Assembly (NCBI GenBank): GCA_011032825.1
Contig: JAADJZ010000038.1
Coordinates: 1-64,000, forward strand
Source of the DNA: Massariosphaeria phaeospora
Lineage: Eukaryota > Ascomycota > Dothideomycetes > Pleosporales
DNA: 64,000 nt
Direction of reading: 5' to 3'
This document shows, piece after piece, positions 25,104-36,185 of the stretch. Below the pieces are notes generated by a model, which was not told the origin of the DNA, made no database searches, and saw nothing but the letters and a program-made list of their open reading frames with translations. Each line of letters starts with the position of its first letter. Within the stretch, counting starts at the first letter, position 1. A program made the translations under genes and the position numbers.

Positions 25104-26519
25104 ATGGACTTTGGTCCGCCGCCTACACCGGAGTTTCTGGCCGAAGATCGATACAATGACATCTTTATTGATTGTACTGCAACGTTCGTTCTTTGTTTTG
25201 TGTGTGTGATCCTTAGGCTTCTATCGACAAGGCCTGCGAGGAGATCGTTGTGGCTTGATGATGGCGCTGCGGTACTCGCTCTGGTAAGTGAGCTCCTTCG
25301 GTAGACGTGGTCTTCGGGGAAAACGTTTCACTGACGAGGGCGCAGATATTCGCCATTGGGCAATATGTTGGTATTCTCTATCAGAGGAAGTTGGGCTTTG
25401 GCAAACATAGTACGTATGATAAATACACACATCACCTATGTGCTCAGAGGTTCAACATAATTAGGTGGCTCTCGCATTAGGCTACCCCATTTCCAAGTAG
25501 ATGCTAACCACGTTGCCTCATTCAGTCCAGGCCGCCATCCTCATCGACCCCAACGTTGCGGCCAACTTCCTCAAGTTGACCCTCTCTCTAGAATTCGTGT
25601 ACATCTCCGCTATCACTTGCGTGAGATTCTGTATCCTGTTCTTCCTCTGGCGTATTTTCGGACCAACGTCAATGCGGAAATATCTAGTCACCTTATTAGT
25701 AGTTTGCGGTCTTCTGGCACTCACAAACGTAAGCTTATCTCCCCTTTTCCCTCTCCTCGCACGGTACAGTCCCATCACCTTGTAGCATACTCGTCTTACT
25801 TTACGTTCATAACATATCCCACCAGTACATCGGTGCCGCCCTCAACTGCTTCCGTGTCAACAACACTTTCGACCCGAATGACTTAGCTAAGAAATGCATC
25901 GACTCGCACAAATTCTACGTAGCCATAGCCATCTTCAACTGCGTCATCGACTTCAGCCTGATGCTCCTACCCGTCCCCTATGTCCTGAGACTCCAGATCT
26001 CACAGCGGAGGAAGTGGATGGTGGTGTGTTCTTTCGCCGTTGCTGGTTTGTGAGGCCTCCCAGCTACGCACTCGGTTGAGACACCGCGAAACTGATGATA
26101 GGTGTATAGGACTTGCATCCTCTCGGCTATCAAGGTCGATGTCATCATCAACAAGTTCAGTACTGCAGATCCTACATGGGAGACCCTGGACTTGATGAAG
26201 TGGTCATCCCTGGAGATCTTCTGGTGGGTGCACTCCGTCGCCGTAGTTCATGACCCACTAACCGGATTCCAGTGGCATAGTCGCCGTCTGCATGCCCACC
26301 TTCCGCCCCCTTCTCCTGTGGGTGTGGGTCCGGACTCCCTTCCACACCCCCAAAACCTCGCAGGTTTCGCAGGTACCAGACCGCACCAAGGCTAGCGGCC
26401 ATATCTATCTGGCGGACATGGGTGGAGAGAGTCAAAGTCGGCTCGCGCAGCCAGCAGAGGCGAGGTCGCTGCCAATAGAAGAGTGGGAGTCTGATGAGAT
26501 TGACCCGAGGGGAAAATAG
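25104..26519 (+). CDS. PTH11/rhodopsin-like seven-helix integral membrane protein
   Basis: Six exons are proposed: 25104-25283, 25346-25409, 25526-25728, 25826-26049, 26110-26223 and 26273-26519 (343 aa, frame consistent). The protein has the fungal rhodopsin-like domain of PTH11-related putative receptors. TM1 is DCTATFVLCFVCVILRLLS, followed by the family-typical short loop with WLDDGAAVLAL. Further helices include FVYISAITCVRFCILFFLW, YLVTLLVVCGLLALTN, YVAIAIFNCVIDFSLMLLPV and GIVAVCMPTFRPLL. Cys residues in the NCFRVNNTFDPND...KKCID loop match the pattern of the family. There is no CFEM domain. The cytosolic tail (about 60 aa) is polar. The ligand is unknown. The junction before exon 5 was chosen to keep the frame (acceptor gtatag). 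Confidence 0.85.
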
Positions 26520-27560
26520 AGGAGGACAGGGTGGATAAGACAACGGATATCAGAACTACAGTCCGGAAAGAAGCTTCCGATTCTGGGCTCCGCCCCAGGG
26601 TGAATGGAAATACTCAACCATTCGGCCTTTCGGAAATACGGTGGTGGTTTTTTGTTGGAAATCCCTACGAGCTGGAAGTCGGAAAAAACAGTAAGAGCGA
26701 CTCGCAGGTAATACTGGAGGACAGGGCCTACTCGACTTTCCCAAATACCCTACTTCGCCTACCAGCAGCAAACCCAGACACCAGAGGGAAAGTGCTGGCT
26801 GTAGTAGCTCCATGGGTGAAGACCATGTCCGGGGAGAGCGAAGTGTACCAGGAAAGGTGTCGAAGATGGAAACACAGACGACAAGTATATATCTGCGAAT
26901 GAGAGTCGCATTTCTACAGGCCAGTTCAGTATCACGCCAGTCCCGCTAGTCTACTCCAGTAGCAGCGCCTGAATAATGTTACACATGACACTGTACCCCA
27001 GGTCCGTCTTACTATATCAAAACCCGCCTCTACATTAGCCGGGATGCTCACCTCGCCGCAATACAATACTTCTTGTATTTGGCGCGGGAGACAACATGCG
27101 TTGTGTATTACCTAGGACTGTCAGGATTCCCTAGCCCGTATGTGTAAGACCAACACTCCCCCAAAACCATCACTCTGCCCTATCAAACCACTACTGTATC
27201 CACCATAATACCTTGATCGGTCTAACTCACACGCAGGAATGCGGTTAAGCCATGGGTAGCAGCAGCACCATCCAATTGCAACGTTTGCGGCATGCTTCTT
27301 CGTGCATATGCGTGGTGTAGTGGACTGCGGTGCAGCTTGCGGCGAGCCGAAAATGGACCAGTAGAGGCTCCTACGGTTACATCTCTTTACGCCCCTGTGG
27401 AGACTTTTACTGCTACATCTCCTTACGCCCTGTGGAGGCTCCTACGGTTAAATCCCCTGCGGCGGTGAGTGAGAACGTACTTATCCCACCTGTGCTGCCG
27501 GCACCTTTGGCTCTTACAATTCTCTCGATCCATATCCCCAGGGTTTAGACTTTTGTAGCC
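26520..27560. other. Intergenic region with decayed in-frame repeat
   Basis: No intact gene was seen. At 27,350-27,455 there are two and a half imperfect copies of a unit of about 35-36 bp. Read on the plus strand this gives PVEAPTVTSLYA, PVETFTATSPYA and PVEAPTVKSPAA, with one base missing between copies two and three. It looks like a remnant of a Pro/Thr-rich coding repeat. Confidence 0.45.
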
Positions 27561-29075
27561 ATGCTGTCTCTGAGCGTTGCCCTGCCACTTCTCCTTTGCG
27601 TCGTAAGTAAACAGCAATCGCTATTGAGTGTAGCAGGTTAGCCATACTAATGCCCTTCAGACTCTTCTCGCAACCTGCGTCAAACGAATATGGTTCCATC
27701 CGCTTTCAAAGCACCCGGGACCTAGGCTCTGGGCGGCCAGTCGCATTCCATACGTTGTGTCGCTGCTACGTGGTACTTTGAATGAAGACATGCTTGGCTT
27801 CCACCTGAAGTATGGAGACATCGTTCGTCTCGCTCCAAATGAGTTATCTTTCGCTGTGGAAGAGGGATGGAGGGATATTTATATGCATCGACCGGGCCAT
27901 AAGGAGACGCAGAAGGACAAGGTGTGGTATATCGGTAAGCCGGTTTCGTAAGCGTGTTTTTTGTGCTGAGAACGTGGACTTTGCTGATAGTATGTGTTGG
28001 GGGAATTACAGCCCCAAACGACATGCCGCAAAACATCGTAACCACCATGGACATTATTAGTGATCTCGCGCTGGGCGAGTCTTTCCACTGCCTTGACGGA
28101 AGTACCTACCATCCCTGGGTACGTACGCTATTTTACTTCTTCAAAGGCATGATAATCGTAGCAGCGGCACGATTCTTCCCCGCCACGGAATTCCTCTTGC
28201 AGCGCCTGATCCCAGTACATATTCTTGAGAGGCAGAGACAGCACACGGAGTTTACGAATGAGAAAATAGCGCAGCGCCTGGAGTTTGGTACGAGTCGTCC
28301 CGATCTGATCACCCCGTTTCTCAAAGCTATGGAGAAGGACAAGACCGGAGACAAGATGAGCCTTGGCGAGATCCAGTCTACGTTTGCAATTATTCTGGTT
28401 GCCGGGTCGGAGACGACGGCTACGACATTGCTGGGTGTGTTTTATAAATTGGCGAGTCATCCGGAGAAGCAGACGAAGCTGTGGACCGAGTTGGAGAAGA
28501 GGTTTGCGCATGCGGAAAATGTGACGGTCAACGGCACGAAGGAGATCCCGTATCTGGATGCGGTGATCAATGAGGCGCTTAGGCTGTGCTTTGCCGTGCC
28601 AGGGGGACTGCCTCGAGTGGTGCCCGAGGGCGGAGACACATATGCGGGGCATCATGTGCCTGAAGGAGTGAGTACAGTGTCGATGTCAACAATATGTTCG
28701 GACATACATGAGCTTACATTCTGCGAGACATCCATATCGATCCGGCCATACGTGGTCTTCCATTCGTCAACCTACTTCCATAAAGCCTGGGACTACGTGC
28801 CCGAGCGCTGGCTTCCCGCAGACCAGCGTCCCAAAGAGCATGCCGCAGACCGACTCGCCGCATGCCAGCCGTTCAATGTCGGCCCGACGAATTGCATAGG
28901 CAAGCCGCTGGCGTGGGCGGAGATGCGACTGTTGGTTGCGAAGATCATTCTGACGTTTTGAATTTCCATGACGGAGGATAAGTCGTTTAGTTGGGAGGCG
29001 TTGAGGAAGATGATGGTTGTTGAGAAGAGTCCGCTCTGGTTGAAGCTCGAGCGTAGAGAGGCAAGCGGAGCTTAG
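27561..29075 (+). pseudogene. Cytochrome P450 relic (CYP65-like), internally deleted
   Basis: Exons 27561-27602, 27661-27934, 28012-28667 and 28728 onward can be joined in frame. A hydrophobic N-terminal anchor leads to RIWFHPLSKHPGP and GDIVRLAPNELSF. The I-helix (VAGSETTATTL), ExxR (NEALRL), PERW and the haem loop (PFNVGPTNCIGKPLA) with its Cys ligand are all present. Two defects stand out. About 50 residues, including the C-helix WxxxR-type segment, are missing between NIVTTMD and IISDLALGE near 28,053. A TGA at 28959-28961 then interrupts the C-terminus, after which homology continues in the same frame (EDKSFSWEALRKMMVVEK) to TAG at 29073. Together these suggest loss of function. The intact haem-binding half suggests recent decay. 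Confidence 0.75.
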
Positions 29076-29680
29076 TCATCCTCATCTTTAACCTAATGGG
29101 GAACTTTTCCCGACTCAGGTCTAAGCAGCGACTCCCTACCATCTACCTTTGTACTACAGCGCAACACCGGTCTTTAGATACGGTGGTAAGCTATGAAGAA
29201 AGAACCTGAGAACTTAACTCCGAATTTGGATCCTTGGAATGTTGTGATCAGCTTTGGCAATTGGCGAGCTGGAGTTTGTGGGTATGACTGCTTGTTGCCA
29301 GATTCAGTTTTGATCAACGTAGGGAACATAAGTCTTTGCAGTTTATCATTGAAACAGCTATAAAATTGCTTACGCTATCAATCTTAACTAATTAGAAGCG
29401 CTAAAAGAGAACAGGTAATTAAAGAAAGAGAGTATTAGCAGTCCGCACAGAGCCTCGGAGGATTCGGAGATATCTCGTGTTCCCTCTGGCAGGAGGCAGT
29501 AGTGACGGTGGCGATAAAATATCGGAAATGTCATTTTCTAGAGTTGTGTCGGAGTTAAACGGTGGTACTGATGATGGGCGGCTAGGAAATGCCGATGTCA
29601 CAGATGCGGATTTCCGCTCTCTTTTTCGCTCTACGGCCAGGTGCGGCAAAATCACATTTGTCATGACGACATGAGGAAGA
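29076..29680. other. Intergenic region, no gene seen
   Basis: This stretch holds the P450 3' flank, then the upstream region of the alcohol dehydrogenase. No coding motif or strong repeat was recognised. Confidence 0.5.
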
Positions 29681-29687
29681 TATAAAG
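29681..29687 (+). promoter_or_regulatory. TATA box of the alcohol dehydrogenase gene
   Basis: TATAAAG lies 97 bp upstream of the ATG at 29,784, with a pyrimidine- and A-rich leader between. Spacing and sequence fit a fungal core promoter. Confidence 0.5.
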
Positions 29688-29783
29688 GCAACAGAGGCCG
29701 AAAAGAATGAAGAGCACACAAACTCTCATATCCGTACCAAGTCTTCAACAACAACTTCTTTTTTAATTATCTATCCATTCAAT

Positions 29784-30851
29784 ATGTCGCCGTCAAATGA
29801 CTCCACCCCAGCGTTCGAAGGCTGGGTAGCCAAAGACCAGTCTGCTGCCGACGGAAACATGCAATGGGACAAGTTCGAACCCAAACCCTTCGAAGAAACC
29901 GATATCGAGATGGCCATTAGCCACTGTGGAGTCTGTGGTAGCGATATCCACACGCTTCGCTCTGGATGGGGACCCACCAACTACCCGCTCGTTGTGGGAC
30001 ACGAGATTATCGGCCGCGTTACTCGTGTGGGTAGCGCTGTCAAGGACCTGAAAGCAGGTGATCGAGTCGGCGTTGGTGCACAAAGTCAGAGTTGCCTGGA
30101 CTGTAAAGACTGTAAACACGACCAGGAGCCGCATTGCAGTAAAATGGTCCAAACTTACAACCAACCATACGCCACTGGAGGAAAATCCCAGGGAGGCTAC
30201 GCAAAGAGCTGGCGTGGACCTGCTTCCTTCGCAATCCCTATTCCGGACGGACTTTCTTCGGAGATGGCTGCTCCTCTACTATGTGGAGGTGTGACGGTCT
30301 ACAATCCCCTAGTCACATATGGTGCTGGCCCAGGAAAGCGTGTCGGTGTCGTGGGTCTCGGCGGGTTAGGCCACTTCGCGGTCCTGTTTGCCAAAGCACT
30401 GAAGTGCGATAAAGTGGTCGCTATATCCCGCTCCGCGAGCAAGAAAGACGATGCCCTCAAGATGGGTGCCGATGAATACATAGCGACCGCGGATAACCCG
30501 GATTGGGCGACAAAGAATGCGAGTTCATTTGACATCCTGATCTCGACTGTCTCTGGGTCGTTCCCAATCGGTGACTATCTGAACTTGCTCGACACCAATG
30601 GCACGTTCGTTCAGGTCGGCGCACCGGAAGATCCACTCCCTTCTTTCCCTGCGTTTGCTTTGATCTTCAAGAGTCTCAAGATTGCTGGAAGTCTGATCGG
30701 AGGAAGGAAAATAATCAAAGAGATGCTGGACTTGGCGGCGAAAGAGAAACTCGAAGCCTGGTTGGAAGTGCGACCGATGAAGGACGCCAACGAAGTTGTA
30801 CAGGACATGGTCAACGGGAAGGCGAGGTATAGATATGTGCTCCAAAACTGA
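29784..30851 (+). CDS. Zinc-dependent NADP(H) alcohol dehydrogenase, cinnamyl/ADH6-like
   Basis: Single exon, 355 aa. Medium-chain dehydrogenase/reductase of the cinnamyl-alcohol/ADH6-ADH7 type, interconverting aldehydes and alcohols in the cytosol. The catalytic zinc site is CGVCGSDIH with GHEIIGRV, and the third ligand Cys is in LLCGGVTVYNPL. The structural zinc lobe carries four Cys (CLDCKDCKHDQEPHC). The Rossmann dinucleotide motif is GLGGLGHFAVLFAKAL, followed by AISRSASKKDDALKMGADEY; Ser/Lys after the second strand fits NADPH preference. The C-terminus is complete (ARYRYVLQN). It is preceded by a TATA box and lies between the P450 relic and the Zn2Cys6 gene on the same strand. Substrate cannot be told from sequence; broad aldehyde reduction is the family norm. 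Confidence 0.93.
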   Translation: MSPSNDSTPAFEGWVAKDQSAADGNMQWDKFEPKPFEETDIEMAISHCGVCGSDIHTLRSGWGPTNYPLVVGHEIIGRVTRVGSAVKDLKAGDRVGVGAQSQSCLDCKDCKHDQEPHCSKMVQTYNQPYATGGKSQGGYAKSWRGPASFAIPIPDGLSSEMAAPLLCGGVTVYNPLVTYGAGPGKRVGVVGLGGLGHFAVLFAKALKCDKVVAISRSASKKDDALKMGADEYIATADNPDWATKNASSFDILISTVSGSFPIGDYLNLLDTNGTFVQVGAPEDPLPSFPAFALIFKSLKIAGSLIGGRKIIKEMLDLAAKEKLEAWLEVRPMKDANEVVQDMVNGKARYRYVLQN

Positions 30852-32027
30852 GGGAACAGTCTGGCGGAAGCCATGCTAGACCGCCATATTAGCTAGTTTC
30901 ATGGAAGATTTTGTTTCGATCAATATATGACACATTCGAGACTCACGATGTGAAACGTATGATACATGAATAAGTGGTTACTTTTTGCCAGTGCTGTACC
31001 TTGCTCCCGTACAGTTTCAATCTCCGATGACGTTATAGTAAACAAACATGGGTAAGGCACGAAACACCACAAGGCAACCTAGGTGTGTGCGTAGGACATG
31101 TACAGAGGCTGTGTGTAGGAACCAAGCAAGCTCCATAAGAAAGGGACCGAGTTAAGGACCACGTCTAGATGACTTAGCATTATCTTCACTAACCTCCTCA
31201 TCTAGAAATATGCAGTATGATGAATTGTCGGGGATTGTGGGCAACGCGCATGTGCGGAATATTGAAGGATTGAACTGAGGTTGTATTATCTAGAAGCTAC
31301 AGAATTTGTAGGTGCGAAAGCACAGACAGCGCTAGTCCTAGATAAGCGTAGTACCCTCATCCATCTCATAGGGTAAGGGCTATAAACCGTGACATGAATA
31401 TATATTCAGGTGCGCCAAGATGGTGCAGATGAGTCGGCGCCGTATATTAAGTGCGCGCGATCCGAAGAGGGAATGCCGCCAGAGGTATGTGGCACGCCGT
31501 GTCAAAAGGCTGTACCGAGATGAAACTCGTCCAGTCGTATAAGACTGCATACAGATTGTAGATGGAGTACTTAATTGTGAAGGTGGTCGGAGTTGGGAGT
31601 GATGCCATGCGTTATGGGTAGGAAGCGGGTGAGTTGGTCGGGGCTAGTACTAAAGGCGCTTAGCACATACCGGTATTGATCTGTCATTTGGACGACTTCC
31701 TAAGTTCCTTCATCGCTCACTACGCACATCCTAACCAACACTGGGCTGCGTACAGATACAAAATCGACTACAGCGCCATAAGAAGTCTCTTATTTTTTTG
31801 CCGCTCGTCATGCAGGCTGGCGGACCCGACTGATGACTTCGCCCGCTCATAGTCTTCGTACTGAACGACCGCGGCTTGCAGTACTCCATGGCTCTGACCT
31901 TTACGATTGAGCTATTTGATTACACAGTCGGCCCTGGAACGTCCTGCAGTTCTGTAAGAAATACAGTAAGTGGGACAGGGCCCATTACACTACCGTGGAG
32001 TGCCTGGTAAGGCAATGTCCAGACAAA
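30852..32027. other. Intergenic region upstream of the Zn2Cys6 gene
   Basis: About 1.2 kb without a recognisable gene between the dehydrogenase stop and the regulator start. Only short frames and no clear repeat were seen. It presumably contains the regulator promoter. Confidence 0.5.
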
Positions 32028-34259
32028 ATGGCCAGCAAACAAGCTGCTTGCCTCAATTGCCGGAAGAGCAAGATCAAATGCAGAAGAGATCTAGGCGCAC
32101 CTATCTGTGAGAAGTGCCAGTCAACAGGTACTGAATGCGTTATACCGAATTTCCATATCGGAAGACAAAAGGGTGTGAAAAAGTAGGTTTCCTTGGGATG
32201 TTTCTGCTCAAGCTAATTAGACAACAGTAAGCGGACAGGTTTAGTAAAGGCTATCCACCAAATCGAAACGGCTATCAAAAAGTCCAAATCGGATTCGTTT
32301 ACTAGCGAGGTTGCACTAGATCAGCTGCAACAGCTCCTTAATAACGCTCAGGGATCTCTTTCTGAAGCCAGCACCGCTGGGCCGGCGTTGAGTGCTCAAT
32401 ATCTAGCGGAAACATGCGATACAGCACAAACAAGTGATGATCAACTCGCTCTAGTCGACGCGGAGAATCCTCTCCAGCTTTTAGCTCGTGCCTCTGACCT
32501 TCGGCTGACGTCCCCTCAATCTGCTAATGCTTCTACGCCTTCCAGTCGACAATATGCGAGTGAGGGCGGTGACGACGCGGATGTTCATAAGTTTTTCTTA
32601 CCAATGAGGGAAAGCTTAGATCGAGGCCCAGACCTAGACCCTGTAGACATTGGGCTAGTCACTGTGGAAGAGGCCGACATGCTGATATTATAGTATGTGT
32701 AAAGTTCAAAGAATTGGCTCACTGCTAACGATGCCAGCTTTCATAACAAACTTGCACATACTCGATGGGGTTTGGACCCTTTTGTCCACGACCTCAGTTT
32801 TGTCCGCAATCGATCAGCATTCCTCTTTACATCTCTACTAACTGCAGCGGCCCTGTTCTTACCTGCAGCGTCTGCTTTAGCAAAGAGACTTTTACTGCAT
32901 CGAAAGTTCCTTGCGGAGCAAGTCGTGGCAAAAAGATCTCGATCTGTGGAAGTCGTCCTGGCGTTCATGGTTAACGTACCATGGATGCATCCCGGTGAAC
33001 ACTCCAGCGACGACGACACTGGGCTATACATATCAACGGCTCTAAGCATAGCGTTGGATTTATCTCTTGATAAGATCATCACACCATCTACCTCATTTGA
33101 CCAGGACCTCCTGAGACGAGTTCCGAAGGCCGACTGCATTGACGCAAAGAAGGCTCTCGCCATGGATGACTTTGAGGACGTTGAGCCGGAATCTGAATAT
33201 GGACAAAGGCTGCTGCGTCGAAGAGAAAGAGTATGGATCGCATTGTTTGTGCTAGAACGAGGCGTTTGTCTGGCTCGGGGTCGCAGCTATTGTGTCCCAA
33301 TCACTCCTCTTGTAAGACACTGCGATACTTGGCATTATAACGCAGTATCGGATGGCCAAGATGGGCCATTGATTTCCATGGCTGTTCTTCGACGGGATCT
33401 CGATGAGCTGTTCACCGCTGTCCGATCACGATGCGATAGCTACAGAGTCATTGATGTGGGCTCAAATGTTGCTCACGAAGTCGAAGCCAACATAAACAGC
33501 TTTTACGATAGATGGCTCGCTACCTGGACTGCTGGAATCGGGGAAGGCAAAAAAATGACACTCCCACCATACGTGGAGATACTGGTAACACACACTCGGC
33601 TTTCCACGTACAGCGGCGTTATCAATCATCCTACGGCGCCTCTCGAAGTGAAACGTCTCTTCCGCGCATCAGCTCTCTCATCTGCTCTTAACGTCATGCG
33701 AGCTGCCATCCAAGGAGAGGCTCGTTTGAGCTCTATGCCGAATAATACAGTAATAATGATATGTTTTGCAGCCTGTGTAGCTCTGCACCTGAGTACTCCA
33801 GTCACAGGGGGGAATCACAATCTGGCACCTAGCGTTCGCAACTTAATCGAGGAGACCGCAGTTGTCCTGGAACGTATAGGAAGTACGACGCCTCACCGAA
33901 ACGGAACTTCGATAGTATACGGCAAATACTTGCGAGAGGTTGTGAAACAGGCACCACAGGCACCTAAGCTGCATCAGACCTTCAAGATCCCTAGCGGTGA
34001 ATTGCAACCCTCGACCGCTGGGGCTACAATCACTTTCCCGCCAATGGATCATATGAGGTCATTCAATGGCCCGCATTGCTCGATTCCTACCGGATGGGAA
34101 GACCCTTTCCAATTCTCTGCGATGTCTGGCAATGAAGTTATCGAGACGGTTATGAATTCTGGCGACTTCGAGTCCGCACTGGGGGACATGCCAATGGATG
34201 ACACGAATGCATTCATGTGGGTGGATTGCATGAACCCACCAGACCTTGGATTCCATTAA
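32028..34259 (+). CDS. Zn2Cys6 fungal transcription factor
   Basis: Exons are 32028-32182, 32228-32692 and 32738-34259, giving 713 aa (an in-frame ATG at 31995 would add 11 residues; the later start puts the zinc cluster near the N-terminus as is usual). The DNA-binding binuclear cluster is CLNCRKSKIKC then CEKCQSTGTEC (CX2CX6CX8CX2CX6C). It is followed by a basic linker and a short helical, probably dimerising, region (LVKAIHQIETAIKKSK). The middle has the fungal regulatory (MHR) type of helical repeats: RRERVWIALFVLERGVCLARGRSY, VEILVTHTRLSTYSGVINHPTAP. The C-terminal end is acidic (FESALGDMPMDDTNAF), a plausible activation region. The cluster and linker recall ARO80-like regulators. It lies between the dehydrogenase and the CoA-transferase genes, so pathway-specific control of those neighbours is a reasonable inference. 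Confidence 0.88.
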
Positions 34260-34562
34260 GGATAATCTGATCTCAAGACTGCAGTCATCGTAGCATCTGC
34301 TGTTTGTCAGTAGGTCAAGACGGGCGCTGATTGGCTGATGAACATCAAAACGGCGCGGCCGAAGCTCTCCGCAGCTTCGGTGCTATTTCTGAAGCCGGTC
34401 CGCCCCACCTCGGTCGTTCCTGCACGCGTCATTTCTACCACTTGACAGCATCTGCACCGACAGCTGTAGCACCCGCACCTCATATCGGTTTTTAAGTATC
34501 CGCACTTGCATTTCCAATTGGAATTGGGCAAACATAACAGAAGTATTGATCTCGAGGCCGCA
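34260..34562. other. Short intergenic region between regulator and CoA-transferase
   Basis: These 303 bp separate the regulator stop from the CoA-transferase start. An in-frame ATG at 34,506 would extend the CoA-transferase by 19 residues. No motif was recognised. Confidence 0.4.
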
Positions 34563-36185
34563 ATGGATCCTTTACCCACCACATCACGTCTGCTTTCTTA
34601 CACACTGGCTTACCGGATATGCATACCTCGGCCTGCCTCGACACGGATTACACGCGACAAGTTATGGAGATCCTCACAGCGGAGATTCATTAGCCATCCC
34701 GCTACTCGAGCTCCAACAATCGACCGTTCCGCATCCAAGCTCTTCAAATCTGCCGATGAAGCAGTAGCAGACCTGCAATCTGGCTCTACAGTCCTTAGCG
34801 CAGGCTTCGGTCTTTCTGGTGTCGCAGACACTTTGATCCAGGCAATCAGGAACCGCGGTGCGCAGTCATTGCATTCTTTGACTGCTGTCTCCAACAATGC
34901 CGGAATCGAGGATGTCGGTGGTTTGGCTCTTATCACTAAAACTGGCCAAGTCAATAAGCTGATCATAAGCTTTTTGGGGAACAATAAGGCATTAGAGAAA
35001 CAATTTTTGACTGGGAACATCACGATCGAGCTTTGTCCACAAGGAACACTGGCAGAGAGGATAAGGGCTGGTGGTGCGGGCATACCAGCATTCTATACGC
35101 CCACAGCAGTCAACACCCTTCTACAAGATGGCAAGATCCCGGCGCACTTCGATAGCGAGGGCAAAGCCAATGGCTATGGCACCCCCCGAGAGACTAGGGA
35201 ATTCAACGGACGTACTTTTCTAATGGAAACTGCTCTGACGGGCGATGTTGCGATTATACGGGCTTGGAAAGCTGACGAAGCTGGCAACTGCGTCTTCAGG
35301 TACACTACGAAAGCTTTCGGGCCTATCATGGCCAAAGCCGCACGCCTTACCATCGTCGAAGCCGAAAACATTGTCCCTACAGGATCCCTAGACCCGAACG
35401 ACGTCGATCTCCCTGGCATCTTCGTCGATCGCATCGTACCCGCAACGGCCGAAAAGCACATTGAAATCAAGAAGCTACGCCAAACTGATGGGGAGGGTAA
35501 AGCGACTAAAGCGAACGAAGCGACGGAAAGAAGAAACCGAATCGCTCGACGAGCGGCGAAGGAGCTCAAGCATGGATACTACGTGAACTTGGGTGTAGGC
35601 ATTCCAACACAGTCGGCGGCTTTCGTCCCGGAGGGGACCGAGGTCTGGCTGCAGAGCGAGAACGGTATACTAGGGATGGGCCCTCACCCTACGGAAGACG
35701 AAGTCGACCCCGATATCGTCAACGCCGGGAAGCAGACTGTCACACTCCTTCCAGGTGCGTCGACCTTCGACAGCGCCGAATCCTTCGGCATGATCCGAGG
35801 CGGCCACGTCGATGTCTCAATCCTCGGCGCCCTCCAAGTCAGCGCCACCGGCGACCTCGCCAACTACATGGTCCCAGGCAAGGTGTTCAAGGGCATGGGC
35901 GGCGCAATGGATCTCGTGTCCAACCCTGACGCCACGAAGGTCGTCGTCGCAACGGAGCACGTCGCCAAAGACGGGAGCTCCAAGATTGTGCAGGACTGCA
36001 GCTTGCCGCTCACGGGCGCCAAGTGCGTGAGCACGATTATCACCGACATGTGTGTGTTCGAGGTGGATAGGAAGAAGGGCGGCTTGACGCTGACGGAGGT
36101 TGCGCCGGGCGTGAGCGTCGAGGATGTGCGGGCGAAGACGGATGCGACGTTTGAGGTGGCGCAGGATTTGAGGTCGATGGAGTAG
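34563..36185 (+). CDS. Mitochondrial succinyl-CoA:3-oxoacid CoA-transferase
   Basis: Single exon, 540 aa from the ATG at 34,563. It transfers CoA between succinyl-CoA (or a related donor) and 3-oxoacids or short organic acids in the mitochondrion. The first 45 residues are Arg/Ser/Thr-rich and low in acids, as in a mitochondrial presequence (LAYRICIPRPASTRITRDKL). The alpha half has GSTVLSAGFGLSGVADTLI and NVVPTGSLDPNDV-type segments (here NIVPTG). The beta half has GYYVNLGVGIPTQSAAF and the active-site block WLQSENGILGMGP, whose Glu forms the CoA-thioester intermediate. Both halves are fused in one chain with a charged linker (KATKANEATERRNRIARRA), as in eukaryotic enzymes, and length is normal. 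Nothing is missing. It sits just downstream of the Zn2Cys6 gene. Confidence 0.93.
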   Translation: MDPLPTTSRLLSYTLAYRICIPRPASTRITRDKLWRSSQRRFISHPATRAPTIDRSASKLFKSADEAVADLQSGSTVLSAGFGLSGVADTLIQAIRNRGAQSLHSLTAVSNNAGIEDVGGLALITKTGQVNKLIISFLGNNKALEKQFLTGNITIELCPQGTLAERIRAGGAGIPAFYTPTAVNTLLQDGKIPAHFDSEGKANGYGTPRETREFNGRTFLMETALTGDVAIIRAWKADEAGNCVFRYTTKAFGPIMAKAARLTIVEAENIVPTGSLDPNDVDLPGIFVDRIVPATAEKHIEIKKLRQTDGEGKATKANEATERRNRIARRAAKELKHGYYVNLGVGIPTQSAAFVPEGTEVWLQSENGILGMGPHPTEDEVDPDIVNAGKQTVTLLPGASTFDSAESFGMIRGGHVDVSILGALQVSATGDLANYMVPGKVFKGMGGAMDLVSNPDATKVVVATEHVAKDGSSKIVQDCSLPLTGAKCVSTIITDMCVFEVDRKKGGLTLTEVAPGVSVEDVRAKTDATFEVAQDLRSME

